Counted from the first letter of the stretch, positions 34,182-47,800 are shown. The stretch is DNA of 64,000 nucleotides from Urechis unicinctus (GCA_034190875.2 CM067343.1:13132742-13196741), one strand, 5' to 3'. Translations and numbers: made by a program. The notes: generated by a model from the sequence alone, not told the origin.

Positions 34182-36042
34182 GGTGTAATCTTAAATCAGT
34201 TCCAATTAAATGAAAGAAGAAGTGTTTTATATATAGTAAATGAAAGGCGAATAAGATGAGTAATTTGAGAGAAAATGACTTTCGACTGAAGCTATTTGGG
34301 TGTTTCCCAAATCGGTCGCGTTGACAGGCTTCTGTGAAGTTCTGATCAGCTAGCTAGCTATACACTGAATGACACGGACCAGTGGAGGCAGCATCACATA
34401 GCGTTATGAACCCATTCCTCGCTCTTATATTATATGGTTCAATAATTTATTTTCGAATTGTTAAATATTAACTGCAATAATGCAAACCAGCCGAGAAGTT
34501 TAGGCAACAGGACACAAAGTATGTGCATGTCATATAATGATGTGTCCAATTGCATATGTTCATGCATCTATTCACAATTTGCTTCATCAAGTGTCAAACT
34601 GACCTCCAATTGATTAATTGTGCATTCTTTATTACATGTTTTATCTGTTCATGAAAGAGCATCATTGTCTTGCCTTACATTATATTTATTTTGAGAATTA
34701 AACTGAATCCCATCTTTTAGTGTGAACGATATAAATCCCCTCAGGACACCATGATTAAAACATGGATTAAACAATCTTTAAGCTTTAAATATATCACCTT
34801 TATTCAGTTTGCCACATAATAACATGTAGTAACAAAATGAAAAAAAAAACCCAGCAGCATCTGCAGGCAATGTGCTGAAGGATTTCTTAAGGTCAGGAGT
34901 AGGCAGAGGATGAATTTAATTTGTTGATGATTAAACTTTGATTGCTGTTCACTTGCCTATCTAGGGTCACTTAAATTCTACAAAAAATGTATCCACAATA
35001 AAGGCATTCAGAGTTGATTCAGCTGAATAAATTGACTTAATGGACTGAATGTATTGACCTCATAAGGGTTAACAATATAAGGAAATCAATTATCAGGATA
35101 TCATTATCAAGCAAAGCATATCTACAGATAAATTTGAACATGATCAGCAGGAACTTTGACAACAGCGTCTTATGTTGCACTATCAGTAATAACTTTCAAT
35201 CGGGCCAGTCTTGGTGGTTTCCATTAGGACACAATTAGTGAATCCATACAACAGCTTGTCCATATGATTCAGCTAAAGATGATTCCCCTGCTGTGCCCCA
35301 GCTATAGTTGCACATTCTGTTACACACACAAAGTTAACTTGTCAAACTGCCAATCAGTCTTATATCATAAGAACTAAAGGAAGTCTATGTAAAACATTAC
35401 ACAACATTAATTCTTACCAACCTGATAAGGTTGAATATCAATACAACATGTCACATGAATCAATCTCTTGTAATTAAGTAAAGGAAGTAAAAACTAATCC
35501 CTCTGGTGTGGCAGAAACTGAATCTACATTTGAATATAAACTAATAGAATATTGGTAAAACACATCATAAGCCTGATATTATCAATATGCACTGCAATTA
35601 TATAACCAATAACAAACCGCCCACCCATCAATAATTAATGTTATCTTCATTCATTGACCACTGATGGCAACTTTAACATTCTCTTTCTGGGTATCCAGAT
35701 AACAGGCATTGACTAGTGACCACCAGGAAGGTTGCTATGGAGCTTAGCATTGATAAATATACTAGAATTCAATGCTTGACTGCTCCCCTGGGTTGGCTAT
35801 GGTGCACTTCCTTCTGTCACTTAATAAAATGGTGTCTCATCCACATAAGCCAGCTCTCTTCACCCTTAACCCGAGGTCACATTTACAATTGTACACATCT
35901 GAAAATCAGTATATAGTGAATATGAGGACATACATATCTGATGTTCATCTGGAGTTGATTATGTGACAAAGCCAGATGTTCAGAATAAGTCTACAGCCCA
36001 GAGAGCTTAGTTCAGTCATCAGTAACAGGGCTGGAACTTAAC

Positions 36043-36091
36043 TAAAATGGCCACCCGTCCTGACCTGTCCTGGTGACGGGTGGCCATTTTA
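36043..36091. repeat. inverted repeat, 17-bp arms, 15-nt loop
   Basis: Arms 36043-36059 (taaaatggccacccgtc) and 36075-36091 are perfect reverse complements around a 15-nt spacer. It would form a strong hairpin. No gene terminates here, so I do not call it a terminator. Confidence 0.95.
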
Positions 36092-36149
36092 CATGTTAAC
36101 TGGCCTCAAAAAAATACTACCCCTCCAAACAAAAATGATGCCATGTTAG

Positions 36150-36262
36150 GAGAACCCCAGGTCGGTGACATACTGGGCTGGTGACAAGAACCCCAGGTCA
36201 GTGTAACGACTGGCTGGTAATAAAAAGAACCCCAGGTCTGTGTCATGCTGGGCTGGCGATGA
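36150..36262 (+). repeat. three ~36-39 bp tandem units
   Basis: agaaccccaggtc occurs at 36151, 36187 and 36226. Each unit continues to a ctgg(g)ctgg block, with point differences between units. It lies just upstream of the long 17-bp array. Confidence 0.85.
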
Positions 36263-36591
36263 GGAGGTGATATGAATTGCAGATAAATACAGAGCAGATT
36301 AGGTGTACAACAATGAGACACTATAACAGGTGCATACATCATAACTGCAAGACCATCAATCAGGACCAGGTGGAGCTTAACAGTCATACTGGGTAAACAG
36401 AACTTCTGATAAAAAACTTCTACATTAACAGATTGTTGAAGCCATACCCCACACACAACAAATACAGATAATACTCATTGTTTCGGTCATTTTGGTCATT
36501 CTGATGGTTTTAACAAAAATTACATTTAGACATAATATGTCTTTTTAAGCCCCAGTGATTGATATATCTCAACGGAATATGATAAACAAGA

Positions 36592-38960
36592 GAAGCCAAA
36601 ACATGGATGAAGCCACAACATTGATGAAGCCACAACATTGACGAAGTCACGAAATTGGTGAAGCCACATTGGTGGTGAAGCCACAGTATTGGTGAAGCCA
36701 CAATATTGGTGAAGCCACAGTATTGTTGAAGCCACAATATTGGTGAAGCCACAATATTGATGAAGTTTTAATATTGCTGAAGCCACAATATTGGTGAAGT
36801 CACAACACAGCTAAAGCCACAACATTGGTGAAGCCACTGGTAAAGCCAAAATATTGGTAAAGCCACAACACTGGTGACGCGACAACATTGGTGAAGCCAA
36901 AATTTGGATGAAGGGATAACATTGATGAAGCTACAACATTGGTGAAGCTAAAATATTGATGAAGCCACAACACTGGTGAAGCCACAAAATTGGTGAAGTC
37001 ACAATATTGATGAAGCCACAATATTGGTGAAACCACAACACTGGTGAAGCCACAACATTGGTGAAGCCAAAATATTGATGAAGCCACATTATTGGAAAAG
37101 GAACAGTATTGATGAAGCCACAATACTGATGAAGTCAAAATATTGATGAAGCCAAAGAATGGGTGAAGCCACAATATTGATGAAGTCAAAATATTGATGC
37201 AGCCACAACATTGGTAACTCCTCAACACTTGTGAAGCCAAATATTGATGAAGCCACAGTATTGGAGAAGCCACAGTATAGGGTAAAGGCCACAATATTGA
37301 TGAAGCCACAGTATTAGTGAAGCCCCAACATTGGTGAAGCCACAATATTGATGTCACAATATTGATGAAGCCACAATATCATTGAATCCACAACACTGGT
37401 GAGGCCACAACAATGTTGAAGCTAAAATATTGTTGAAGTCACAACATTGGTTAAAACAAAACACTGGTAGAGCCACAACTTTGGTGATGCCACATTATTT
37501 GTGAAGCCACAATATTGGTAAAGCCACAACACAACACTTGTGAAGCCACAACATTGGTGAAGCAAAAATATTTATGGAGACACAACACTGGTGAAACCAC
37601 AGTATTGGTGAAGCCACAACACTGGTGAAGCCACAGTATTTGTGAAGCCTCAATATTGGTAAGGCCACAACACTGGTGAAGCCACAACATTGGTGAAGCC
37701 AAAATATTGATGAAGCTACAGTATTGGAGAAGCCACAGAATTGGTAAAGCCACAATATTGATGAAGCCACAATATTGGTGAAGCCAAAGTATTAGTGAAG
37801 CCACAATATTGGTGAAGCCAAAGTATTGGTGAATCCACAACATTGGTGAAGCCACAGTATTGGTGAAGCCACAATATTGATGTCACAATATTGATGAAGC
37901 CACAATATCATTGAATCCACAACGCTGGTGAAGCCGCAACAATGTTGAAGCCACAACACTGGTGAAGCCACAACACTGTTGAAGCCAAGAAATTGATGAA
38001 GCCACAGTATTGGTGAAGCCACAATATTGGTTAAGTCACGATATTGATGATGCCACAGTATTGGAAAAGCCACAGATGTGTAAAGCCACAATATTGATGA
38101 AGTCACAATATTGGTGAAGCCACAGTATTAATAGAGCCACAACATTGGTGAAGCCAAAGTATTGGTGAAGCCACAATATTGATGTCACAATATTGATGAA
38201 GCCACAATATCATTGAATCCATAACACTGGTGAGGCCACAACAATGTTGAAGCTAAAATGTTATGAAGCCATAGCATTGGTGATGCCACAGTATTTGTAA
38301 ATCAACAATATTGGTAAAGCCACAATATTGGTGAAGTCACAATATTGATGAAGCCACAATATCATTAAATCCACAACACTGATGAAGCCGCAACAATGTT
38401 GAAGCCGAAATATTAATGAAGCCACAGTATTGGTGAAGCAACAACACTGGTGAAGCCACATTGGTGATGCCACAGTATTTGCGAAGCCACAATAATGGTA
38501 AAGCCACAACACTGGTGAAGCCACAACATTGGTGAAGCCAAAATATTGATGAAGCAACAGTATTGGTGAAGCCACAACATTGGTGAAAACACAACACTGG
38601 CGAAGCCACAACATTGGTGATGCCACAGTATTTCTGAAGCCTCAATATTGGTAAAGCCACAACACTGGTGAAGCCACAACACTGGTGAAGCCAAAATATT
38701 GATGAAGCCACAGAATTGGTGAAGCCACAACATTGGTGAAAACACAACACTAGTGAAGCCACAACATTGGTGATGCCACAGTATTTGTGAAGCCTCAATA
38801 TTGGTAAAGCCACAACACTGGTTAAGTCATAACATAGGTGAAACTACAATATTGATGAAGCCACAATATTATTGAAGCCAGTATTTGAAGCCACAATATT
38901 GGTGAAGCCACAATATTGTAAAGCCACAAAACTGATGAAACCACAATATTGATGAAGTTG
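36592..38960 (+). repeat. 17-bp minisatellite array, about 140 units
   Basis: The consensus unit is gaagccacaatattggt with frequent variants (acaac, acagt, gatgaag). Because 17 is not divisible by three and the minus strand of the unit lacks stops, all three minus frames stay open for long stretches. They yield a 17-residue pseudo-repeat (WLHQYCGFTNIV-like). Higher-order structure: a composite block starting gaagccacaatattgatgtc begins at 37336, 37865 and 38167. Isolated half units also occur near 36430 and in the palindrome at 39042-39122. Confidence 0.97.
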
Positions 38961-39041
38961 TGAATTTACCATTAACATAAAATTTGTTTTCATGGTGGTT
39001 AAGCACATGGACCTTAATATTGCACATGCAACTCATTATGT

Positions 39042-39122
39042 AGAATAGTGAGGAGGTCATGTGGCTTCATCTACATTACTGTCAGTAATGTAGATGAAGC
39101 CACATGACCTCCTCACTATTCT
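39042..39122. repeat. perfect 81-bp palindrome (40-bp arms, 1-nt centre)
   Basis: 39042-39081 and 39083-39122 are exact reverse complements around T39082. The inner arms contain ggcttcat / atgaagcc, related to the neighbouring 17-bp repeat. Perfect identity implies very recent origin, or a cloning or assembly foldback. Confidence 0.97.
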
Positions 39123-40759
39123 TATCTTTAACTATTCATTTATATCAAATCACCAAATGTCATGAAATGAAAAGACTAAAGAATATTTCTCTTCACTTAG
39201 CAAGAGCCTAGTGGCCCTACAGCAAGACATGGCTCCATTTTGATATGAGGAGGTGTCTTGCAGAGATAGATGAGCATAATTGAGATGTTTGGACAGCTGA
39301 TACTGTTGCCCATCTTGAAAAAATAAATTTCCTAAATTGGGCAGATTAACCAACACAGAGGATATTAATCTCCAATATGATTCAATTGAGATACTGGGTC
39401 CATAATATTAAACCCAGGAGGTAAAGCAGTTAATCACTACCAGATTGTGAGTGCTGCTGAGCAAAATGTCATCACAAACACCTAGTCAATCTCATTGCCT
39501 AACAATAAAGACAGAAGACCTATGGCTATTGAACTCTGCTGCTTTTGACAGCATTTAATCATAGCTTTAATAGTATATCTTTGTATTCAATGACACACCA
39601 GGGCTGAATAATAACTCCCAAACCCACTTGTCTAGCAACAACAGTCAATCCCCAAGTATGCAAAAAGTTTTAGCATTTAAGCCTAATTATTTAAGTTATT
39701 AAGAAATGATTCACCCTAACACCCATGAGCTAATAATAACTTAGCTACATTTTCCTGGAACAAGCAATTTTAATTTGCTCTTATTTAGCAAGTCAGAGGT
39801 CAAGAGCCATAAAGCTATGAGTTAAAGTTTGCAAGATTTGGTCAATGTGAAGTTGCAAGCTTGCATTATAAGAAAACGTGCCATCAAGAATTATTCCCCA
39901 TTGAGTAAATCACTCAGGAACAAAAGGTCATGCAGCCCTGATATTTACTTTTGCAAGTGATCATCAATATAAGAGTGGTTCATGTTTAATTTGAGACAGG
40001 TATTCCCTATTTGGTTAACATAGCTAAGAAATATTTTTTCAATGATGTCACAATCAATAAATGAGTGACTTACATTATTAAGAAAATGTGACACCAAATG
40101 TTTACAAGCAGACAGATTGACAGGGCAAAACTGTACTGTGTCATGTGTGATTTGGGATTTCAGATATGCTTAATACCCCTATCAACACTAGATCAGATGC
40201 ACAGCTTTTAAGACTAACTGACAGATGACCATGGCATTATATAGCTTATACATGACATATTCAAATGATGTGATTGTACTATTGAACATTGAACATTTGA
40301 CAACAATTTTACTACCAATATGATGTGGCAGACACCCTGACAAAAGAGGCTCTGGACTTCAAAAACCCACCTAGGTTCTAATTATTTGGCAAGCCACTGT
40401 TGAACTTGGCTGGCAGCTAAAACTAGCACAGTTTGTTTTGGATAGCTATTATTGAGATACAGATAGGATCATTCTCCTGACTTATTGATAACAAAAGTTG
40501 TGACTATCATATAACGCATAATCAAACTTATAGGAATGTAATAAAGAATTCATGTTTTAGTGTATTACAATGATACATAATATTAGCAGATCATGCTATT
40601 TCCAAGTACTTTAGAAGGTAGGTTAAAGGTCACATTACTGATGCAAGTAAGTATATTATTCAAGAATGTTGAAAGCAAATTATCAATCTTCAACCTTTGA
40701 AAAAACATTGAAAGAGTAACCCCACCCCACTAACGCACTGCCACCAGAGTAGTTATAAC

Positions 40760-40818
40760 TTGTATGGTGTACTATGACACTAGGCTAGGGGTGGCTAGTG
40801 TCATAGTACACCATACAA
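40760..40818. repeat. inverted repeat, 24-bp perfect arms, 11-nt loop
   Basis: Arms 40760-40783 and 40795-40818 (ctagtgtcatagtacacc...) are perfect reverse complements. It lies at the right edge of the CpG-poor block, where CpG content returns to normal about 40 bp later. Confidence 0.95.
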
Positions 40819-41979
40819 CATTGTTAGTTACAGGGCATAAAGTCTGAAGTCTGTTTGGGTTATTGTGATACCGGAGCGGATTAGGCAATGTTTACATCTG
40901 ACAGATGACAGCAAAAGCCGTAGGCAATAGTCGATACGGTTTAATGAACGTTAGGAAATACATTAAAAAAAAAATCATTGGTAATCGACAGATCTATCCA
41001 ACCAAACTGCAGGCATCTAGTCACATTAACATGGTATCTGGGTATTGTTGGCCCTTGGAATGGTGTTCGTGATCGGAAAGTGTGAGTGTGAACGGTAGAG
41101 GCTAGAGCCCACGTGCGGAACTGCCCGGTGAACAGGTGAAGCTCGCTAACCACTGTAAACTACGGGTATTTCGTAATTTGTCGTACATGAAATTTCTTTC
41201 CGCAACAATAACGTTCATTGTTAGATGAATGATATTCAATCTGTAAACGTTAGAATCATACTGACCGAGCGAGAATCACATGGAAACAGTGCGTGTAAAA
41301 TTGTCATGGCTGACCGATCGTCTTGTTTATGTTCGCTCGTGTACCGGAAATTGCACGAGGTATGGCAGGCTGGAATAGTTACAATCCCAAAATATACCTT
41401 CAGATTGAGCCCGCGGGTGCGTTAGTGGGAACATTTGGATTTTACGACACGAGCAAACTGATAACACAGAACAATCTTTTTAATTAATCACTTGATAAAA
41501 ACAGTCCGTTGATACGATATGCTTTCATTGATTACTCGAAACTTTACACATCATAGATCGAAAAAAACCGGTATTTCATTTCAGTGAGATTCTCAATACA
41601 TTTTAAATGCTGATCTGCTTCTAGAATTCCCAGCTTAAGTACTACATTTGTTCTTATTTATCTAAATTTAAACATTATCAGACGGATATGTACTGAGAAA
41701 AAAACACCCAAAATGAGTTGACAAAGACTTACAACCACGGATTTCCCAGTAAAAATCGCCATTTTTTTTATATCCGCCCGTAAAGATATTTGAGCGTGTG
41801 CCGCCCGTTATTCTTTAATCTGCTGATTTATATATTCATTCAAAATTTGTATGTTTTTCATTTCAAGCGATAATTTAAAACAAAGAATTGTTCATTGAAG
41901 TTAAAAGTCACACAAATCATGAATATAAGTTTGGAGCAAATATACATCGAACAAAGCCATATAATGACCGATTATTCAA

Positions 41980-42235
41980 CATGGCCAAAATGGTCGTTTT
42001 GGCCAAAATGTAAATTCAGGCAAATGCATTTAACGCCAAGAAAAAGTGGATAGTTATCCCGAATAATAAGATTCCAACCTTAGGAGGAGTAGAAGCAAAT
42101 AAAGTTACGATTTTGTGAGGAAGCGCAGCTGTGTAAGCCTGTGGGATGACGCTGACTATTTTGGCCCCATGATCATCGGCCAAAATGTAAGTATGGGCCA
42201 AGATGGTTGGTGAATTGTACCAAAATGGTCGGACT
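41980..42235 (-). repeat. cluster of ACCATTTTGG-type motifs (right flank, inverted)
   Basis: CCAAAATGGT/GGCCAAAATG motifs occur near 41983, 42000, 42179, 42202 and 42220, immediately before a compound AT/GA microsatellite. The orientation is mostly opposite to the 32970-33300 cluster, so the two flanks of the CpG-poor block resemble an inverted pair. Confidence 0.7.
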
Positions 42236-42238
42236 TGT

Positions 42239-42600
42239 ATAAATATATATATATATATATATATACCGATATATATATATATGTATATATTTATATATAT
42301 ATTTGTACATTTATATATATACATCTATATATATATATGGGGGATATGTACATATAGATAGAAAGATATATATATATTAATATCGAGAGATAGACAGAGA
42401 TACAGATATATAGATAGATATATATAGAGATATATATAGATATCTATAATAGAGATTTAGATATAGAGATATATTTATAGACATATATATATGTATATAG
42501 AGAGAGAAAATATATAGATCTCTCTGTATTATCTATTCTATATGTATATCTATATCTATATCTCTCTATATCTATATATATCTATATATATATATATATC

Positions 42601-42637
<37 letters not shown>

Positions 42638-42703
42638 ATATTTGGACATATATATATAGACATATAAATATATGTATATATATACATATATATATATTTA
42701 TAT
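42239..42703. repeat. compound TA/GATA microsatellite region
   Basis: About 465 bp of TATATA tracts with GATA, GAGATA, CTATA and ACATA motifs, mirroring 32483-32964. Confidence 0.95.
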
Positions 42704-44840
42704 GTCTTCTCGTTATGCATGTCTTCTGGTCCTCATTGTCAAGTCAAGGCTCATGTCATCCGACAGTGCTGTCATTGCTGTCTATCGTGGATACGTTATC
42801 ATTTCGCTCCTATCGGATATTTAGCGGTATGATAAGCAGCACAATCTAATTACGGAATGTGTGGCCGAGCTCTTGTCATATTCTTCTAACAGAGGGTGAC
42901 TTAACTGCGACCGTTAACCTGCCCTCAATATATTGGTTGCTGGCTATAAATATATTTCACGACACGTATCTTTTAGCGCGTGTACAGCGTTATAGAATAA
43001 ACAATCCGATTAGGACTGGTTATAACGAATAACTATGCATTTAACAGACGCTGGCAAGATCTGTGCCGAGTTTCTCCATCCAAACGTTCACAAAACCATA
43101 AATTGTGCATTGTGTCGGAGATGGATCACTTAGACCCAAATGCATGTAACTGTCGAGCATCACAGCCCATAGCCTACCGTTATCACACAGCCACAGGTCT
43201 TCAGAGGCCCAGCATGCTTGATGGCCCTCTTATTGTTTGCAACAACCGGCTTGGCCAAGCGTCATTGCGCTATTTATGCATTAGAGGCAGCGGCACTGAC
43301 TCATAATGGCACGCAATATAATAGGTGGTTATTCATTTGGGTAGATGTAGATATCTCGAATAATGAAAACTCTATGTTGAATACACAACGGTAATATGTA
43401 CATCAGTATGAGAAGCGTTTGATCAAGCCATTGGATATGATGTACACCGCTATGGAATCGTCAAGTTGCATACAAACAAAGCAATTACACAAGTTACGGT
43501 TAGTGACAAGCTATTCGCACGCAGCAAGTCTTCACCTACATTCAAACATGTGTCAACGTCGATTTTAAGAAAGCATAAAGACCATCCGGACACCATAACG
43601 CGTATGCCATTGTATGATTAGTGTATCTACGAATTAGGTTTTGCCTGGTTATTCGCGTTCTTCTATTTGCGTTGTTCTCTGACCAATTCATGCGGATTAT
43701 TTGCTTCGCAAGAGGAGTCATGTGAGAATATCACAAGTGCTTATACAAACCTCATTTTGACCTACCTTGCACAATGTGAAAACATACCCTACATGCAATG
43801 AATCCGTCCACACACTGATGATTGCAATTGGCAATGTGTAGCTGGGGAATTGCAAATGGTCCATATTTGCAAGCCTTAGATACATACCATGCTAGTTATA
43901 TGATATTTTCAGAGCTCAAGGTCATGCAGCAATTCATTTCATTGCGTAAATATAATATTTATGGCAGTAATGTGTAATGGTATTTGTCTTAGCAGGGTGG
44001 TCTAATCGACATTTTGATACCTACGAATAGCTATAAAGTATATAGTAACAAATGAAAACACTGCGTTTAACGAATACCTAGCCTATAGAACGCCTGCCAT
44101 CAATATTGCAGGCGTATTAAGCAAAGCCGCCATTGAATTATGGAAAACCATTTACAGCATACTGCCAAACATAACTACGAAATGAATAACTTAATCGAAT
44201 CCTAGTACACCTCGTTGTATTATATATCACTTGATATATTTGTATACGCGGAAAGTAGCGTAATATGAAACTCATAACCTCGTTCATTAGTTTAAATATT
44301 TGCACATGTTAGATGCGGTTTTCAAAAAATATCTCAAATTATTTACCATATATTAACATCCCACTGCGAATAGACTACTTGTCGAAACAAATTGAATTAT
44401 ATATACCAAAAGCTGGAACACTTCATTGATTTGTTCAGAAGCCGGTACACAAGTGATTGTCATGGTAACGTTTTCGGCCCGTTCATTTGTAAAAGAAACC
44501 CAGCTTCTTTAATAACTTAAAAGGGTGTTAGAGCCGGTCTCTTTATCATCATCTCACGAACATGCAGATATGTGATGCTATGGACAATATGGATATATCA
44601 CTCGTTTGTACATCGTGTTTTTTTGTATGTGGACCTTCGGTATGCTTAGTCATGGATTAAGCTTTACCCACCAGTAAGTGTAATATTCTGGTTAACTAAA
44701 ATGACATGACGGGGCTGATCCATAAATGCGTGCATAACATAGCGCAACGATTTGATGCTGCACTTGAGTGTGAACGCAGCACGAAAAAAACGCAACCAGC
44801 AGATTATCCTTGTTTTCTTATACCGTACTAATTGTGGTTG
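42704..44840. other. 2.1-kb stretch without recognised features
   Basis: No exon with recognisable domain, no tandem repeat and no clear duplicate elsewhere in the window. The frame at 43103-43306 has no supporting features. Confidence 0.5.
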
Positions 44841-44879
44841 TTATATGTTCCGACATAGTATGTTTGTTTTTTTTGGAAG

Positions 44880-45785
44880 AGTGATTCATAACCTGTAATT
44901 ACCAATCGAATGAAAGGCACACTGTGGCCCATGGCTACCGTCAACCGTGGTTGCTCCACATTTTGCTTCCAAATTTGAAAACAAGTATATGAAAAAAATA
45001 TCCCCTTTTTATTTACGGTGTGATGCGAATGGAACAGATCTTTTAGGGGTATTTTGACGATGTTCACGTTATGCAGGTAATTACCAGCTAGTTAATTGCA
45101 TCGACATTTTAACAATAGCTGAACACCTTTTATGATATACCGAAAACGCCAATGGCTTTAGCAGGTTCATTTTCATAACCCAATTCCTGGGAATAGCCTT
45201 GATTGAGAGCGGGCCACTTGAATAAAACGTTCAAAATGTATTGCAGGATTATCAAAAACGACAACGTTGTTCTCCCATATCGACATGATTTATAACGCAC
45301 TCATTGGTTAAGGTTGGTAGATAGCAGAAGAAAACAGCTTAGCTGTGACCAGGGGATATTCTGCCGTGCTTTAGTTATTGTGAGTCACGATAATCTCACA
45401 CCAGAAGAGGGACTTGCGTTATAAGTCCTGTAAATTCCCTCCATTCAGAGCAATTTCAGTGAACGAAATCATTATATCAGTCAAAGCACAACAGACGTCC
45501 TAATATTCTGCAGTGAACTGAAGACGTGAAAGTCAACCTGATAAGGTGACCATAATATTTGTAGATATATATATATATATATATATATAGAGATATATAT
45601 ATAAGATAGAGAGATAGAGAGAATATAGATATAGAGATCTATAGATAGAGAGATATATATAGATATATATATATAGAGATAGATAGAGATATCTATATAT
45701 ATAGAGAGATATATATAGATAGATAGATCTATATATATATCTATATATATATATCTATATATATCTATATATATCTATATATATA

Positions 45786-45852
<67 letters not shown>

Positions 45853-46545
45853 AGTACCTGATCGGTCTAGCAATAGTCGACTGGCCTGACTTATGTACAT
45901 TAAACCAAATGAAACGTGTATAATCTGACCCGGATGCTGCGCCACTGTCCCATTGCCCTTTATTGCTTTGATCTGTACATTGCGGAGTAATATGCCTTCA
46001 GAATTCTTTGAGTTTCATCCTTTGCGTGAGGTGTAGTCGTGCCTCTTTTTTGGTACGTTATATATGTTTTGCACGGCACAGATGAGGGTGACCTTTAGTA
46101 TAAAACCTACCTTCATATGCATTTTAAGGGACACTATAATAAGCGAGAAGTTGTTCTTTGGTATCAGATTAACTTGGCTAAAAAGCAACAGTTGTAAGGT
46201 ACAGGTCTCGGTTAATGAACAAACGTATAAAGTTCTAGTTATGGCACGATTTTTTGCGATTAATCCCTGCATTGACGCGTCGGATATCTTTACTTCGTAT
46301 CGTATAAAAAGCTTTCTGGATAACTACCTATCGTTAAGGGCATAATGCCCGTTAGAAATCGTGTAACGAAGTAATATCAGTTCACTAGGAAGATTAAATG
46401 TGTGTCGGTAATGCAAATATCCTCCGATTGCTTCATTTTTTGGACGAGCGTGACGCTTATTGGCTGGGAGCTGGCGTGTGGGCTTGTGTTTCTGCATCAC
46501 GGGCTGATAGAATAAAGAGAGCCATGGGAGCACATGCCTATCGTA
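44880..46545 (+). repeat. inverted duplication, copy 1 (pair at 61440-62580)
   Basis: Landmarks recur in reverse complement and reverse order: the cacactgtggcccatggct block at 44920 (62500 area), gccaatggctttagcagg-like at 45150 (62290), accaggggatattct at 45349 (62100), ctgaagacgtgaaag at 45518 (61940) and cttattggctgggagctgg at 46455 (61495). Copy 1 contains an AT/GATA microsatellite at 45565-45848 that copy 2 lacks. Confidence 0.82.
45565..45848. repeat. compound TA/GATA microsatellite
   Basis: About 285 bp, GATA/GAGATA-rich at the left and pure AT at the right. Confidence 0.96.
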
Positions 46546-46556
46546 TATCACTATAA

Positions 46557-46737
<181 letters not shown>

Positions 46738-46764
46738 TTTATAGTTCACTGTATCACTAATTGA

Positions 46765-47800
46765 CTTGCGTCGTAAAAAAACACAAAGGTGAGTGTCAAT
46801 ATACAACATAGGACTGCAATAAGAGTTGGCGTTCATTATGCGCTTCCCTCTCACGCTGACAGAGAAACGTGTTGGTAGTACCTATGAATATGTGCGACGG
46901 GTTTAATGTTACAGCTAATGAGTAAGCAGAACCAACTGTATATTTATGTACCGTACATATTTAAGTTCTGTATTGATATTTTGCATACTGCACACAGTCA
47001 TTGCCACAAATGGTTCAATACAGGTTGCGTAGACTACCCGTGACTTCTACGCGCAATGATGCGTCGTAAGTCTTATGGGTCTACATCTGACAATATGTCC
47101 TGAACAAATCTACAATATTAATGAGTGGTAACGGTCCATTAGCGCAGTAACTATTCTTTTCTATTTGATGGATTGATAGGTCAACGTCGTAATTATATAA
47201 TCATAATCAAAAACAAAAAATGCTTTAGATATTTTCATTGGCACGAAGCCAGAGTTGACCAACCATACACCCTACCATGCTGTGTTTGTGGCTGACCTCA
47301 TATCCCTCTATCATATTGCCGTCAATATTAGTATTGAAAAATATGCAACGAGGTCGAATTATTCATCTCTAGCCAAGGACACTGAAGGTTTGCAGTGGTA
47401 ACCAAGGACATCATCGGCTTCCATGAGGGTGTAAATCTTGATCAAATATAACCACGAGGTCATGGCACGTTTGAGTTACCTCCACTTGTTCAGTTTGCTG
47501 CTCGATCATAAAATGGAATGTATAAGATGAGAATATCAATGTGACAGGAAATGCATAAACATCCTCGACGCAAATTTCATGGTGATTTGGCATCACTTTA
47601 TGTCAGTCGTCGACTCAACCAAACGCTTACAAGTTGTCGCGTTAATGTGACCGCATTACACAGGGCCGTGTTGGAATCCATGGTGACCCTTAGCTAGATA
47701 TCGGGTTACGCTAATTGCATTGTTTTCTATATTTATATGCTTGATATATCTTGAGTTAGCACTTTCATTGCAACTTGTTATCGATCACAACTAGAAAGGA
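46765..47800 (+). repeat. large duplication, copy B, left part
   Basis: Pair of 16660-17560 (see there). It lies directly downstream, in minus-strand sense, of receptor exon X2, just as copy A lies downstream of X4. Confidence 0.88.

Larger units (their letters stand above)
34400..40860. other. CpG-depleted block
   Basis: From about 34.4 to 40.86 kb most 60-base lines have no CpG, while lines on either side usually have one to several. Vocabulary and TG/CA frequency change at the same edges, as expected for sequence long methylated in the germ line. It contains the 17-bp array, three hairpins and no recognised exon. Neighbouring short open frames (35716-35966) are unconvincing. Confidence 0.75.

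Noticed and set aside
36106-38813. Several long minus-strand open frames (up to 185 codons) with WLHQYCGFTN-type repeats
   Set aside because: They are produced by the 17-bp tandem array, which is stop-free in all minus frames; no start, splice or domain evidence.
36592-38960. CRISPR-like regularity
   Set aside because: Units are directly adjacent and have no unique spacers; the sequence is eukaryotic.
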